NCBI RefSeq assembly: GCF_019392335.1
Contig: NZ_JAHXRQ010000023.1
Location: forward strand, 1 to 64,000
Length of the DNA stretch: 64,000 nt
Origin: Mameliella sp. CS4
GTDB lineage: Bacteria > Pseudomonadota > Alphaproteobacteria > Rhodobacterales > Rhodobacteraceae
Direction: 5' to 3'
Position numbers and translations under genes: made by a program. Shown here in pieces: positions 7,585 to 16,076 of the stretch; position 1 is the first letter of the stretch, and every line of letters starts with the position of its first letter. The notes below the pieces were generated by a model. That model made no database searches. It was not told where the DNA came from and was given only the letters and a program-made list of their open reading frames with translations.

Positions 7585-9694
7585 GACGAAGCTCCATTCT
7601 GCTGTGCTGTGCAAAGGGATCGTTGCCCGAGGCATGTGCGAGATTGATCAGCTCTTCGGGATCGAGGATGAGGGCGATCTTGCCATCGCCCAGGATGGTT
7701 GCCGCCGAGACGCCCCGGATGGCGGCATAGTTGCTTTCTAGGCTCTTGATCACCACCTGGCGCTGGTCGTGGATCGCCGTCACGCGCAGGGCCGTCAGCC
7801 CCTGCAGTTCCGTACTGACCAGCAAAAGGATGCCCGCGCCGCCGGTGTCGTCGTGGCGTGCGAGGCCCAGGTTGTCGGCCACGTCCACGATCGGCACATA
7901 GGAGCCACGCACGCTGACCACCTGGCTGTCTGTTCCGACAACATGGATGTCGCGCGGGTTGGGGCGTATGGTCTCGAGGATCGAGGAAATCGGGATAACC
8001 ATAGTCTGGTCGGCCACCGAGATCACGAAACCATCCATCACGGCCAGTGTCAGCGGCAGGACGATGGAAAAGGTCGTGCCCTTGCCCGGGGTCGAGGTGA
8101 TCGACACCCGCCCGCCCAGCGCATGCACTGCGTTCTTGACCACGTCCATGCCGACACCGCGACCCGAGAGGGCCGAGACCTCGCCCGCAGTTGAAAAACC
8201 GGGCAGGAACAGGAGGTTGTCGATCTCCGGGTCGGAAAGTTCCACGTCTGGAGGCACCAAACCCTTTTCGATGGCCTTTGCCAGGATCCGCTCCCGGTTC
8301 AACCCGGCGCCATCGTCCGAGATCTCGATGAAGACGCTGCCCGACCGATGTGAGGCCGAAAGGCGGATTGTGCCCACCGGGTCCTTACCGGCGGCTTCCC
8401 GACCCTCGGGTTTTTCCAATCCGTGGTCGACGGCGTTGCGGACCATATGGGTCAGCGGGTCGGCCAGGCGTTCGATCACGGTCTTGTCGACCTCGGTCGA
8501 GTCGCCCACGGTCACCATCTTCGCTTTCTTGCCGGTGGCGTCCGAGGCCTCGCGGACGATGCGAGACATGCGCTGGAACAGCGGTTTGACCGGTTGGGCG
8601 CGGATGGCCATGACACCTTCCTGGATGTCGCGGGCCAACAGCTTGTAGGCTTCCAGCTCGTTGGTCAGATGCGCGACTGTCGGCAGGTCCAGTTCTTCGA
8701 TCCTCTGAGAGATCATCGCCTGATTGATGATCAGTTCCCCCACCGTGTTGATCAGCCGGTCGACCCGATCGAGGTCGACCCTGAGGGTGGGTTTGGGGCC
8801 ACGCGCTTCCTTGCGTCGATCGGGAGGGGGGGCGCTGTCGGTGGTCTCTTCGGCTTCCGGCAGCACGGTCTCAGTTTCTGCTATGGGCTCTTCAGTGCCG
8901 GTCGACGGCTCTGGATCGAAAGGGGTGGATACGGGCACCTCCTCGGGCCCGGCTGTGACAGAAATATCCAGCTCGCAAAGGCCTTCGACGAATTCGAACA
9001 CCTCGTGCAGGGTGGTTTCGGGCTCGCTGCTGGCCAGCCGCATGTGCCATGACAGAAAGGCGTCTGCGGGATCGAATGCATCGAACTCGGGGATGCGGCT
9101 GATGTCGGCCTCGACCGTCATGTCCCCGAGGTCGGCAAGCGCGTCGAGGATCAGCAGCGGTTCATGTCCGTTCTCGTAGAGCGCGCGGCTCGGCACGAAA
9201 CGAATCTCGAAGACCCGCAAGGCGCCGCCATCGTCCTCGGACGGCAATTCGATCGCGGGGCCATCGAAATCCAGTGTGACCGCGTCAAAGCTGAATTCTT
9301 CCGCCGCGGCCTCGTCGCCCAGGTAGCTGTCCAGTTCCCCGGTCAGGCCAGCCTCGGCCTCATCGTCGAGATGGGTTTCGTCACGCGCGGCTTCGACGAG
9401 GTCGGACAGGTGATCGCCTGCACGATGAAACAGGCTCATCAGCTTTTCATCGACCGTCAGCTCGCGGTCGCGGACCTTGTCCATCACCGTTTCAAAGGAG
9501 TGGGCGAAGGACACCAGCCGATCTAGCGCAAAGGCCCCGGCGCCGCCCTTGATCGAATGCACCGAGCGGAAGACGGCGTTCACGACCTCCATGTCCTCGG
9601 GGGCCTGTTCCATCTGCGCCAGCCCTTCGACAAGGGCCTCCAGCAGTTCTTCGCATTCCTCGAAGAATGTATCTCTGATCGAATTTCCAGACAT
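7577..9694 (-). CDS. cheA: Chemotaxis histidine kinase CheA
   Basis: A 705-residue CheA. The P1 Hpt domain holds the phospho-His H46 in SVHSIKGGAGAFA. A ferredoxin-like P2-type region lies at about 165-250. An acidic, Pro-rich linker (about 250-305) leads to P3 dimerisation (TLRVDLDRVDRLINTVGEL), then the P4 kinase with N, G1 and G2 boxes (MVRNAVDHGLE, ISDDGAGLN, SGRGVGMDVV), and the CheW-like P5. It autophosphorylates in response to receptors and passes phosphate to the CheY copies and CheB. It lies one base downstream of the first cheY and overlaps cheW by eight bases. Confidence 0.95.
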   Translation of the reverse strand: MSGNSIRDTFFEECEELLEALVEGLAQMEQAPEDMEVVNAVFRSVHSIKGGAGAFALDRLVSFAHSFETVMDKVRDRELTVDEKLMSLFHRAGDHLSDLVEAARDETHLDDEAEAGLTGELDSYLGDEAAAEEFSFDAVTLDFDGPAIELPSEDDGGALRVFEIRFVPSRALYENGHEPLLILDALADLGDMTVEADISRIPEFDAFDPADAFLSWHMRLASSEPETTLHEVFEFVEGLCELDISVTAGPEEVPVSTPFDPEPSTGTEEPIAETETVLPEAEETTDSAPPPDRRKEARGPKPTLRVDLDRVDRLINTVGELIINQAMISQRIEELDLPTVAHLTNELEAYKLLARDIQEGVMAIRAQPVKPLFQRMSRIVREASDATGKKAKMVTVGDSTEVDKTVIERLADPLTHMVRNAVDHGLEKPEGREAAGKDPVGTIRLSASHRSGSVFIEISDDGAGLNRERILAKAIEKGLVPPDVELSDPEIDNLLFLPGFSTAGEVSALSGRGVGMDVVKNAVHALGGRVSITSTPGKGTTFSIVLPLTLAVMDGFVISVADQTMVIPISSILETIRPNPRDIHVVGTDSQVVSVRGSYVPIVDVADNLGLARHDDTGGAGILLLVSTELQGLTALRVTAIHDQRQVVIKSLESNYAAIRGVSAATILGDGKIALILDPEELINLAHASGNDPFAQHSRMELRHG

Positions 9695-9695
9695 C

Positions 9696-10070
9696 TCAGC
9701 TCACATGCCCCGTCAAGCGCCGCAGGACGGACACCAGAGAGGCGTCGTCGAAGGGTTTCACGATCCAGCCTGTCGCCCCGGCGTTGCGGGCGCGGGCCTT
9801 CAATTCGTCCGAGCTTTCGGTGGTCAGCACCAGGATCGGCACGTTGGTCCGGTTGGGGCCGGCGCGCAGGGTGTCGATCACGCCGAACCCGTCCATCTTG
9901 GGCATATTTATATCCGTGATGACCACGTCCGGATCGACATCGGGGAAAATGTCGACACCCTCCTGGCCGTCACAGGCAGAGTGAAACTCGAACCCCGCGC
10001 CTTCGAGAGAGACGCGCAAAAGGTTGCGGATCGTTCGCGAGTCGTCGATTGCCAGGACTTTGGTCGTCAT
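9696..10070 (-). CDS. cheY: Chemotaxis response regulator CheY (first copy)
   Basis: A 124-residue receiver-only protein. The acidic pair is in LAIDDSRT (D9/D10), the phosphoacceptor D53 is in ITDINMPKMDGFG, Thr is in VLTTES, and Lys is in IVKPFD. The ATG at 10070 overlaps the STAS gene stop as ATGA, so the longer upstream frame is rejected. It is more canonical than the second CheY of the operon and is separated by one base from cheA. Confidence 0.92.
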   Translation of the reverse strand: MTTKVLAIDDSRTIRNLLRVSLEGAGFEFHSACDGQEGVDIFPDVDPDVVITDINMPKMDGFGVIDTLRAGPNRTNVPILVLTTESSDELKARARNAGATGWIVKPFDDASLVSVLRRLTGHVS

Positions 10071-10351
10071 TGCAGAGGTTCCTTGTCGAAATGGTCGGGA
10101 GAGAGACCGAGCCTTTCGAGTCCCTCGCGAAAGCTTGGCGCCATGTCGGTGATGTCGAAGGGAATGCCGTCCGTTTCCCATTGTTTCCGCGCCACCAGCA
10201 GCAGTTGCAGCCGGTGAGAGTCGAGCCGGTTGACGTCGCGCGCCGAGATCGTGACCGGCATACGCCGGGCATTCAGCAGAAAGGCGACAAGCGGATCTTC
10301 ACCGGAGCGGGCCCGGGCCGGGCCGAGGGCGTGGAAACTGATGTCTGACAT
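10067..10351 (-). CDS. STAS-domain protein heading the che operon
   Basis: A 94-residue protein beginning at ATG 10351. It has a STAS-like (anti-sigma antagonist type) pattern: a beta strand MPVTISARDVNRLDSHRLQ followed by a helix-strand pair FDITDMAPSFREGLERLG. The position that carries the phosphorylatable Ser in SpoIIAA is not clearly a Ser here. It is the first gene of the che operon and is translationally coupled to cheY by an ATGA overlap. A role in array assembly or CheA/CheY regulation is inferred from position only. Confidence 0.75.
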   Translation of the reverse strand: MSDISFHALGPARARSGEDPLVAFLLNARRMPVTISARDVNRLDSHRLQLLLVARKQWETDGIPFDITDMAPSFREGLERLGLSPDHFDKEPLQ

Positions 10352-10773
10352 AGCTGGTATGCATCCTTCGTGGCACGGGTGTGCGCCTTGAAACGGCACA
10401 TCTGACACTCGGCAGGAATAAGGATGCTGCCTTAACAAAGGGTTCCGATCTTCGGAGACCACAACGCGGGCGCCGGGCCGGCATGGCGCGGGGCGGCGCA
10501 TTTGCGAGGGGTGAGCGGATAACTGCATGAAATAACGTAAGGAAAATCGGTGTGGGCCCGATCTGCCCAACGGATTCCTTCCGCACTTTTAAAACTGAAA
10601 ATTCGAGCCATCCGCCCTCTGTTCGGCGTCGACCCGTCTTGACACATGGCCCGGCAATGCTGGCCCGGCCCGTCAAACTGCGCGTCATGCCCTTGCCCGC
10701 CGCATCGTACGCCGGGGTCTTTTGTTTTGCTGTGTCGCAGGGCACCTTATATCGAGTCCAAAGGAGGTCTCCG
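10352..10773. promoter_or_regulatory. Divergent intergenic region between the che operon and the DCC gene
   Basis: These 422 bases separate the leftward che operon from the rightward DCC-family gene and must hold both promoters. A degenerate CtrA-like site, TTAA at 10432 followed seven bases later by TTCC, lies about 80 bases upstream of the first che start. CtrA control of motility genes is known in Rhodobacterales, but this site matches only 6 of 8 positions. No gene is recognised in the region. Confidence 0.4.
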
Positions 10774-11235
10774 ATGCGTCTCGCTAGTCAGCCCCCCTAT
10801 TCGTGGCGCGCCGATCCGCAAGTGCCGGTCTTTGACGAGACCATCATCCTGGTGGTGATGGATGGGGAATGCGGGCTTTGCTCGGTGACCGCGCGGCGCA
10901 TAGCGCGGCTCGACAAGGCGGACCGTGTCCGCATCTGTACGACCCAAGCCGCGCTGGGGCAGGGGCTGATGCGCCATTTCGGCCTTGATCCGGACAACCC
11001 TGACAGCTGGCTGATGTTGCAAGACGGTCGGGCCCGGGCCGGTTTGGACGGGGCGATATGGTTGTTCCCGCAGCTTCATGCGGGCTATGCGCCGCTCAGG
11101 GCGCTGCGCCTGCTGCCCGGGCCGCTGCGGGATTGGCTCTATGCCCGTGTTGCCCGCAACCGGTACCGCATTTTCGGCCGAAAGCAGATCTGTGCCTTGC
11201 CGGACGAGGCCCTGCGCCGAAAGCTGATCGGGTGA
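10774..11235 (+). CDS. DCC-family thiol-disulfide oxidoreductase-like protein (DUF393)
   Basis: A 153-residue protein. An N-terminal DGECGLCS motif (Asp then C-x-x-C, about residues 31-38) defines the DCC/DUF393 family, thioredoxin-fold proteins usually called predicted thiol-disulfide oxidoreductases. Other family features are the Trp/aromatic-rich middle and the terminal RYRIFGRKQIC. A strong AAGGAGG Shine-Dalgarno sits seven bases before ATG 10774, so the longer upstream frame is rejected. The next gene starts on its stop codon (GTGA), indicating a two-gene operon. The substrate is unknown. Confidence 0.85.
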   Translation: MRLASQPPYSWRADPQVPVFDETIILVVMDGECGLCSVTARRIARLDKADRVRICTTQAALGQGLMRHFGLDPDNPDSWLMLQDGRARAGLDGAIWLFPQLHAGYAPLRALRLLPGPLRDWLYARVARNRYRIFGRKQICALPDEALRRKLIG

Positions 11236-11759
11236 CGCCCTATGCGCAAGTGCTGGGGGCGGACCTGGACCGGCTGCCATCGCCGTGCCAGGCATTGCAC
11301 CGTGCATTCGGCCGTTTCGAAGGGCGGATCACCGTCAAGCCGGCGCCGTTTCCAGCACTGCGTTTGCTTGCGCGTCTGATGGGGCTGCCCGCGGCGACCC
11401 GCGATGCTCCTTTGGTGCTGGAAACTGCGCCCAGCGAGCAGGGGGCCTGTTGGACACGCGTGATCGGCACGCAATGCATGGTGTCAGAACAACGCGCCAT
11501 GCCGGATGGCACATTGGCCGAGCAGCTTGGCCCGGTGACATTGGCGGCCAGGCTGGTGCCTGACGTTGAAGGTCTGCACCTGGAAACCGCCTGGGTGCGC
11601 TTTCTGGGCCTGCGACTGCCACGGCTGTTCTGGCCAGGGGTGCAGGCGCGCGAATGGGCCGAAGGCGGGCTCTATCGGTTCGAGATCGACATCAGGTTGC
11701 CCGTTCTTGGCACGCGGCTGATCGCTTATTCCGGCTGGCTCGATCCGTTGGCATCCTGA
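11232..11759 (+). CDS. DUF4166 domain protein
   Basis: A 175-residue protein starting at GTG 11232, which overlaps the stop of the DCC gene by four bases. The pattern (YAQVLGADLDRLPSP, RVIGTQ, LGLRLPRLFWP, FEIDIRLPVLGTRLIAYSGWL) matches DUF4166, a family often found beside DCC proteins and of unknown biochemical role. No signal peptide or membrane segment is visible. Its 3' end overlaps the convergent HD gene by 34 bases. Coupling to the DCC protein suggests a joint function, which is inference. Confidence 0.8.
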   Translation: MTPYAQVLGADLDRLPSPCQALHRAFGRFEGRITVKPAPFPALRLLARLMGLPAATRDAPLVLETAPSEQGACWTRVIGTQCMVSEQRAMPDGTLAEQLGPVTLAARLVPDVEGLHLETAWVRFLGLRLPRLFWPGVQAREWAEGGLYRFEIDIRLPVLGTRLIAYSGWLDPLAS

Positions 11760-12277
11760 TCGCCGGACCGCCGGTCCAGTTCCTCGAAAAGGTGTTGTTT
11801 CGCGGCACGATAGCGCGCGCCCAGGCTTGCGGCCTTGGCCTCTGGCAGCTGTACCAGCCGATCGGGATCGGAATTGTCGGTCAGGTCGGCCAGTTTGACC
11901 CGGATGGCCGATACCGTGCCCGCGCGCGCCAACCGCTCGATCCGCTGTGCGTAGGTCTTCTCCGGGTCGGGCGATTTGGTCACCGCCTGTACCGTGTCGA
12001 TCACCTCGGGCGCATAGCCTCGTGCGGCGAGATCCGCTGCGGTGATCTCGGTGTCCTCCAACACATCATGCAGCCAGGCGGCATGCCGCTCCACCGAACT
12101 GGCATCCGGGAACAACCGGACCAGATGGCGCGAGACACGGACCAGGTGTCCGACGTAGGGCTGACCGGCCTTGTCCCGCTGTGCCGCGTGCCAATATCCG
12201 GCCCAGGCGGCGCTTTCTTCCAGCGTGGGGTGCAAACGGCAATCCGATGGACAGCGGCCCGTTTGTGGCATGGACAT
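11726..12277 (-). CDS. Small HD-domain phosphohydrolase (RelA/SpoT hydrolase-like)
   Basis: A 183-residue stand-alone HD domain. Metal-ligand and signature segments are YVGHLVRVSRH (first His), HAAWLHDVLEDT (HD pair), VQAVTKSPDPEKTY and IRVKLADLTDNSDP (final Asp). This order resembles the (p)ppGpp hydrolase domain of SpoT and small MESH1-type alarmone hydrolases. No synthetase, TGS or ACT domain is present. Alarmone hydrolysis is therefore plausible but unproven; other nucleotides are possible. It runs convergently into the DUF4166 gene. Confidence 0.82.
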   Translation of the reverse strand: MSMPQTGRCPSDCRLHPTLEESAAWAGYWHAAQRDKAGQPYVGHLVRVSRHLVRLFPDASSVERHAAWLHDVLEDTEITAADLAARGYAPEVIDTVQAVTKSPDPEKTYAQRIERLARAGTVSAIRVKLADLTDNSDPDRLVQLPEAKAASLGARYRAAKQHLFEELDRRSGDQDANGSSQPE

Positions 12278-12296
12278 CCGGGGGTCTCCTGTGGCG

Positions 12297-12315
12297 GGGC
12301 AAGCGCAGCTTGCCC
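12297..12315. repeat. Perfect 8-bp inverted repeat with 3-base loop
   Basis: GGGCAAGC (12297-12304) and GCTTGCCC (12308-12315) flank GCA. This is a strong hairpin in the 298-base gap between the HD gene and the C69-like peptidase gene. It has no T-run, so it is not a clear intrinsic terminator. Otherwise nothing recognisable was seen between 12278 and 12575. Confidence 0.5.
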
Positions 12316-12575
12316 GCAGCTGTGCAGGGGCACAAGTCCGCGCCGTCCGCCGAAACCTTCGCCCGCGACCAGCTGCGCGGCAACCTGCACGCGGTTGTCA
12401 CATCGCAACGCGATGCGGTGGACCGGATCGAGCAGGTGATGCCCCGGGACGCCGTCCTTTTCAACTCAAAGTCAGCCTTTACGGTCTGTTTCATGGGTCA
12501 GGCGAACCGGCGAGCGGGCCGCGTGACCGATGCGCCCGCGATCGAGACCGCGCTGGGCTGGTTCCGGGCCTGCCG

Positions 12576-14000
12576 CTACCAGAGCTGGGCGGGGGCCTGC
12601 GGCTTGCCGTGGCGGTTCAGGGCATCGCGCATCCGCAGCCTTGCGTGCCCGGCGGCGACAAGCGCGCGGCAATCCTCCAGACCGGCGCCCAGCCAGACCG
12701 CGCTTTCCCGCGTCAGCACCCGGCGGGCAAGGCCGGTTTCGCCCGCGTCCAGCAGGATCTCGGCGCTGCGCAAGACGTCCGGCAGCTGTTCCGCCAGGCG
12801 CGCCTCCATCAGGCGCCAGTGATCCCAGGCCTCGCGCAGCAACCCCTCGTCCTGAAAGGCGAGGTGCATCAGGCGCTTGAACTGGTAGACCGCGCTGTCC
12901 GAGACCTCGATCCCCTGCGGCACATGGCTGACGGTATCGGGGTCCTTGTCCTCCTTCCGGCGGTCGAGAAAGCGATGCGCCTCGCCCGTGGTCAGGTAGC
13001 GGTGCTGGGCGAATTCGTCCGGCACCTCTGTCTGGCCAAGGAAGACCGGCACCAGCGGCGCCGTCACCGGGCCGACCGGCGCATGCCACATCATCCGCAG
13101 GTCCGGATGCGCAGGGTGAACCAGCGGCACCACCTGTCCATAGCCCGCCGTATCCCCGGTCAGGACCTCTGTCTGGATCGCCCAGCAGACATCCGTGAAG
13201 GTGATCGGCCCGGCCTCCGCCCGCTTGCGCATCTCGGCCTCGACCCAGGCCACGCCCTCCCACGGACCCTTGCCGTCGCCATAGATGGCATTGACGTCAA
13301 AGGGCGCGCCGGAGGCCGGGTCGTACCAGCCCAGATCGACAGCGGTCTGGATGAAATGATCGGGGTAGAGAAAACGCTCGTCCGATTGCAGCGGAACCAC
13401 GCCCACATAGCCGGGGCGGGACGCACGGATGTCATCGGCCCCCAGGCGCTCGGCCACCCAAAGCCCCTTGCCGCCCGAGAACTGGATCACCACCCAGGCT
13501 TCGTCCGGGTCAGCGATGATGTGGGAATTGCCGCCATAGCAGGAATAACCGTGCTCGGCGATCAGCGCCGCCATGATCTCGACCCCTTCGCGGGCGGTGC
13601 GGGCGCGTTCGATCACGATGCGGGCGAGGTCGGAATAGTTGGGGCCGGTCTGGTCCTTCGGCGTCATCTCGATCAACGCATCGCAGGAGGTCGACCAGAT
13701 GTCGCGCACGGCCACGCCGTGTTCGTTCAGCCCGCCGTTGGTGATCGGCGCGGGCACGCCCAGGTAGTAGCTGTAGCTGACGCGCAGGTGCCGGGCGGTC
13801 TGCGCGGCCTGCGGGATCTGCGTCCGGTGGCCGGGCATGTCGCTGTCCGGGCCGACGCCCACGGCGATGGTACTGCCCGGCGCATGCTCTGCGCGCTCCA
13901 CGATCTCCAGCCAGTGGCTGGAGGGTTCGTCGCCGTATCCGGCCAGCCATGCATGTCCGTCGGCCGTCAGGTTGCGGCCGATGTAGATCCCGTAGCTCAT
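12576..14000 (-). CDS. C69 (PepD-like) family dipeptidase homologue lacking the N-terminal Cys
   Basis: A 474-residue protein with the layout of peptidase family C69, Ntn hydrolases that cleave dipeptides after exposing an N-terminal Cys. Family-like segments include TNGGLNEHGVAVRDIWSTS, SYCYGGNSHIIADPDEAWV and the central TFTDVCWAIQ. The start reads M-S-Y-G-I-Y-I-G, so Ser occupies the position where C69 enzymes have their nucleophilic Cys, and activity may differ. The ATG 14000 overlaps the stop of the ABC ATPase (ATGA). It is the last gene of the peptide transporter operon, which fits a role in breaking down imported peptides. Confidence 0.8.
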   Translation of the reverse strand: MSYGIYIGRNLTADGHAWLAGYGDEPSSHWLEIVERAEHAPGSTIAVGVGPDSDMPGHRTQIPQAAQTARHLRVSYSYYLGVPAPITNGGLNEHGVAVRDIWSTSCDALIEMTPKDQTGPNYSDLARIVIERARTAREGVEIMAALIAEHGYSCYGGNSHIIADPDEAWVVIQFSGGKGLWVAERLGADDIRASRPGYVGVVPLQSDERFLYPDHFIQTAVDLGWYDPASGAPFDVNAIYGDGKGPWEGVAWVEAEMRKRAEAGPITFTDVCWAIQTEVLTGDTAGYGQVVPLVHPAHPDLRMMWHAPVGPVTAPLVPVFLGQTEVPDEFAQHRYLTTGEAHRFLDRRKEDKDPDTVSHVPQGIEVSDSAVYQFKRLMHLAFQDEGLLREAWDHWRLMEARLAEQLPDVLRSAEILLDAGETGLARRVLTRESAVWLGAGLEDCRALVAAGHARLRMRDALNRHGKPQAPAQLW

Positions 14001-16063
14001 GCGGTCTCCGTCAAGTCAGAAGGGGTGCGCAGGGGGAACAGGCAGGCATGCCTGTGGTCCGGCGCGATATGGGTATGTCGGGGTTTCGCCGCATGGCAGG
14101 CGTCTTGCGCCAGCGGACAGCGGGCGGCGAAATCGCAGCCCTTGGGGCGGCGCAGCAGGCTGGGCACCTCGCCTTCGATCACGGCGGTCGGCGGGCGCCT
14201 GCGATCCGGGTCGGGCTGCGGGACGCCTTCGACCAGGGCGCGGGTATAGGGATGCGCGGGCCGGGCAAAGACCTTTGCCGCCGGGCCGTCCTCGACGATG
14301 CGACCCAGGTACATGATGGCGATCCGGTCGGCGATGTGGCGCACCACCGGCAGGTTGTGCGTGATGATGAGATAGCTCAGCCCGTGCTCTGCCTGCAGGT
14401 CGGCCATCAGGTTCAGGATCTCGCCCTGAACAGAGACATCCAGCCCCGCTGTCGGCTCGTCGGCCACGATCAGGCGCGGGTTCAACGCCAGCGCGCGGGC
14501 CACGCCCACGCGTCGGGCCTGTCCGCCCGACAGTTCGTGCGGATAGCGCGACAGGAAACTGCGCGGCAGGCGCACCATGTCGGCCAGCCGTTCGGCCTCG
14601 GTGTCCAGGTCACGCCCTTGGGCGCCGTGGATCACCAGCGGTTCGGTGATCAGCGCCCGCACCGACTTGCGTGGCGAAAGCGAGCCGACGGGATCCTGAA
14701 ACATCATTGTCATGTCGCGGCGCAGCGGCTTGAACTGCCCCTCTGCCATGCCCGCGATGTCCCGCCCGTCGAACCGCACCGTGCCGCCGGACGCGCCTTG
14801 AAGGTTGAGGATCGTGCGCCCCAGTGTCGTCTTGCCCGATCCGCTTTCACCGACCAGCGCCAGCGTCTCGCCTGGCTTCACGTCCAGGCTGACGTCCAGA
14901 ACCGCATCGACAAAGGGATCGGACACGCCGTTCAGCCGCGCCTTGAGCGGTCCCATCGTGCGGAAACGGACATTGAGGTCATGCACTTCCAGCAACGGCG
15001 GCGCATCGCTGCGTGCCTTGACCGGGGCCAGCCCGCCCAGGTCGCGCCCGACGGTGACAACATCGGCGGGTGGCGGCCAGGAGGCATCGGCAAGAGGCCC
15101 CTCCAGCAGGTGACAGCGCGCCATTCCGCCGCCTCGTGCCACCATCGGCGGCGCGACCTTGGCGCAATCGGGCATCGCCTTCTGGCAGCGGTCGGCAAAG
15201 ATGCAGCCCGGCAGCGGGCGGGTCAGGTCGGGAATGTCGCCCGGGATCACAGGCAGCTTGCGGGAAACCTCGGCGATCCGGGCCGGGTCGCATTCCAGCA
15301 ATGCCCGGGTGTAGGGATGGCGCGCGTTGTGAAAGATCTCGTGGACCTCGCCGGTCTCGACCACCTCGCCCGCGTACATCACCACCACGTCGTCGCACAT
15401 CTCGGCGATAAGCCCGAGGTTGTGCGACACGACGACGATGGTGGTATCGAAATCGTCGCGCAGGCCCCGCATCAGCCCGATCATCTGCGCTTCCATCGTG
15501 ACATCCAGCGCTGTGGTCGGCTCATCCGCCAACAGCAGGTTCGGCCCGGTCAGCATCGACATGGCAATGCCGGCACGCTGGCGCATGCCGCCGGAAAACT
15601 GGTGCGGGTAGGCATCAATGCGGCTGTCCGGATCGGGAATACCCACGCGGCGCAGCATGTCGATGGCGGCCTTGCGCTTGTCCGCCTCGGACATGGACCG
15701 GCGATAAAGGATGTCGGACATCTGCCTTGCATAGGGCAGCACCGGGATCTGCGATGTCATCGGGTCCTGGAAAACCACGCTGATCTCTTCACCCCGGATG
15801 GCACGCAGGGCCTGGGCATCCAGTGTCAGCAGGTCGCGGGCGCCATAGTCGACGCGCCCGGCCGTCACCTCGGCATTTCCGGCCAGAAGGCCCAGGATGG
15901 ACCACAGGACCGTGCTCTTGCCCGATCCGCTTTCGCCGACGATGCCCAGGATGCGGCCCTTTTGGACCGGAAAGCTGATGTCGCGCAGCGCCTTGACCCG
16001 GCCCCGGTTTGTGCGGAAGTCGAGCGACAGCCCCTCGATGTTCAACAGTATGTCTTTGGTCAT
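13997..16063 (-). CDS. Peptide ABC transporter, fused double ATP-binding protein (DppD-DppF type)
   Basis: A 688-residue protein containing two complete ABC ATPases. Domain 1 has Walker A GESGSGKST, signature FSGGMRQRAG and Walker B LLLADEPTTALD. Domain 2 has Walker A GESGSGKTT, signature LSGGQARRVG and Walker B LIVADEPTAGLD. Each is followed by the oligopeptide/dipeptide C-terminal extension with clustered cysteines (GCIFADRCQKAMPDC and GCDFAARCPLAQDAC). It powers import through the two permeases upstream. The start is ATG 16063, just after the dppC-like stop; an earlier in-frame ATG at 16105 would overlap that gene. Confidence 0.93.
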   Translation of the reverse strand: MTKDILLNIEGLSLDFRTNRGRVKALRDISFPVQKGRILGIVGESGSGKSTVLWSILGLLAGNAEVTAGRVDYGARDLLTLDAQALRAIRGEEISVVFQDPMTSQIPVLPYARQMSDILYRRSMSEADKRKAAIDMLRRVGIPDPDSRIDAYPHQFSGGMRQRAGIAMSMLTGPNLLLADEPTTALDVTMEAQMIGLMRGLRDDFDTTIVVVSHNLGLIAEMCDDVVVMYAGEVVETGEVHEIFHNARHPYTRALLECDPARIAEVSRKLPVIPGDIPDLTRPLPGCIFADRCQKAMPDCAKVAPPMVARGGGMARCHLLEGPLADASWPPPADVVTVGRDLGGLAPVKARSDAPPLLEVHDLNVRFRTMGPLKARLNGVSDPFVDAVLDVSLDVKPGETLALVGESGSGKTTLGRTILNLQGASGGTVRFDGRDIAGMAEGQFKPLRRDMTMMFQDPVGSLSPRKSVRALITEPLVIHGAQGRDLDTEAERLADMVRLPRSFLSRYPHELSGGQARRVGVARALALNPRLIVADEPTAGLDVSVQGEILNLMADLQAEHGLSYLIITHNLPVVRHIADRIAIMYLGRIVEDGPAAKVFARPAHPYTRALVEGVPQPDPDRRRPPTAVIEGEVPSLLRRPKGCDFAARCPLAQDACHAAKPRHTHIAPDHRHACLFPLRTPSDLTETA

Positions 16064-16076
16064 CTGTCTGCGCCCC

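Noticed and set aside
10432..10446. CtrA site upstream of the che operon
   Set aside because: Only one TTAA half matches; the second half is TTCC, so it is not listed as a full site.
12181..12822. Rightward frame spanning the gap before the C69-like gene
   Set aside because: Most of it is antisense to the peptidase and HD genes, and no family is recognised.
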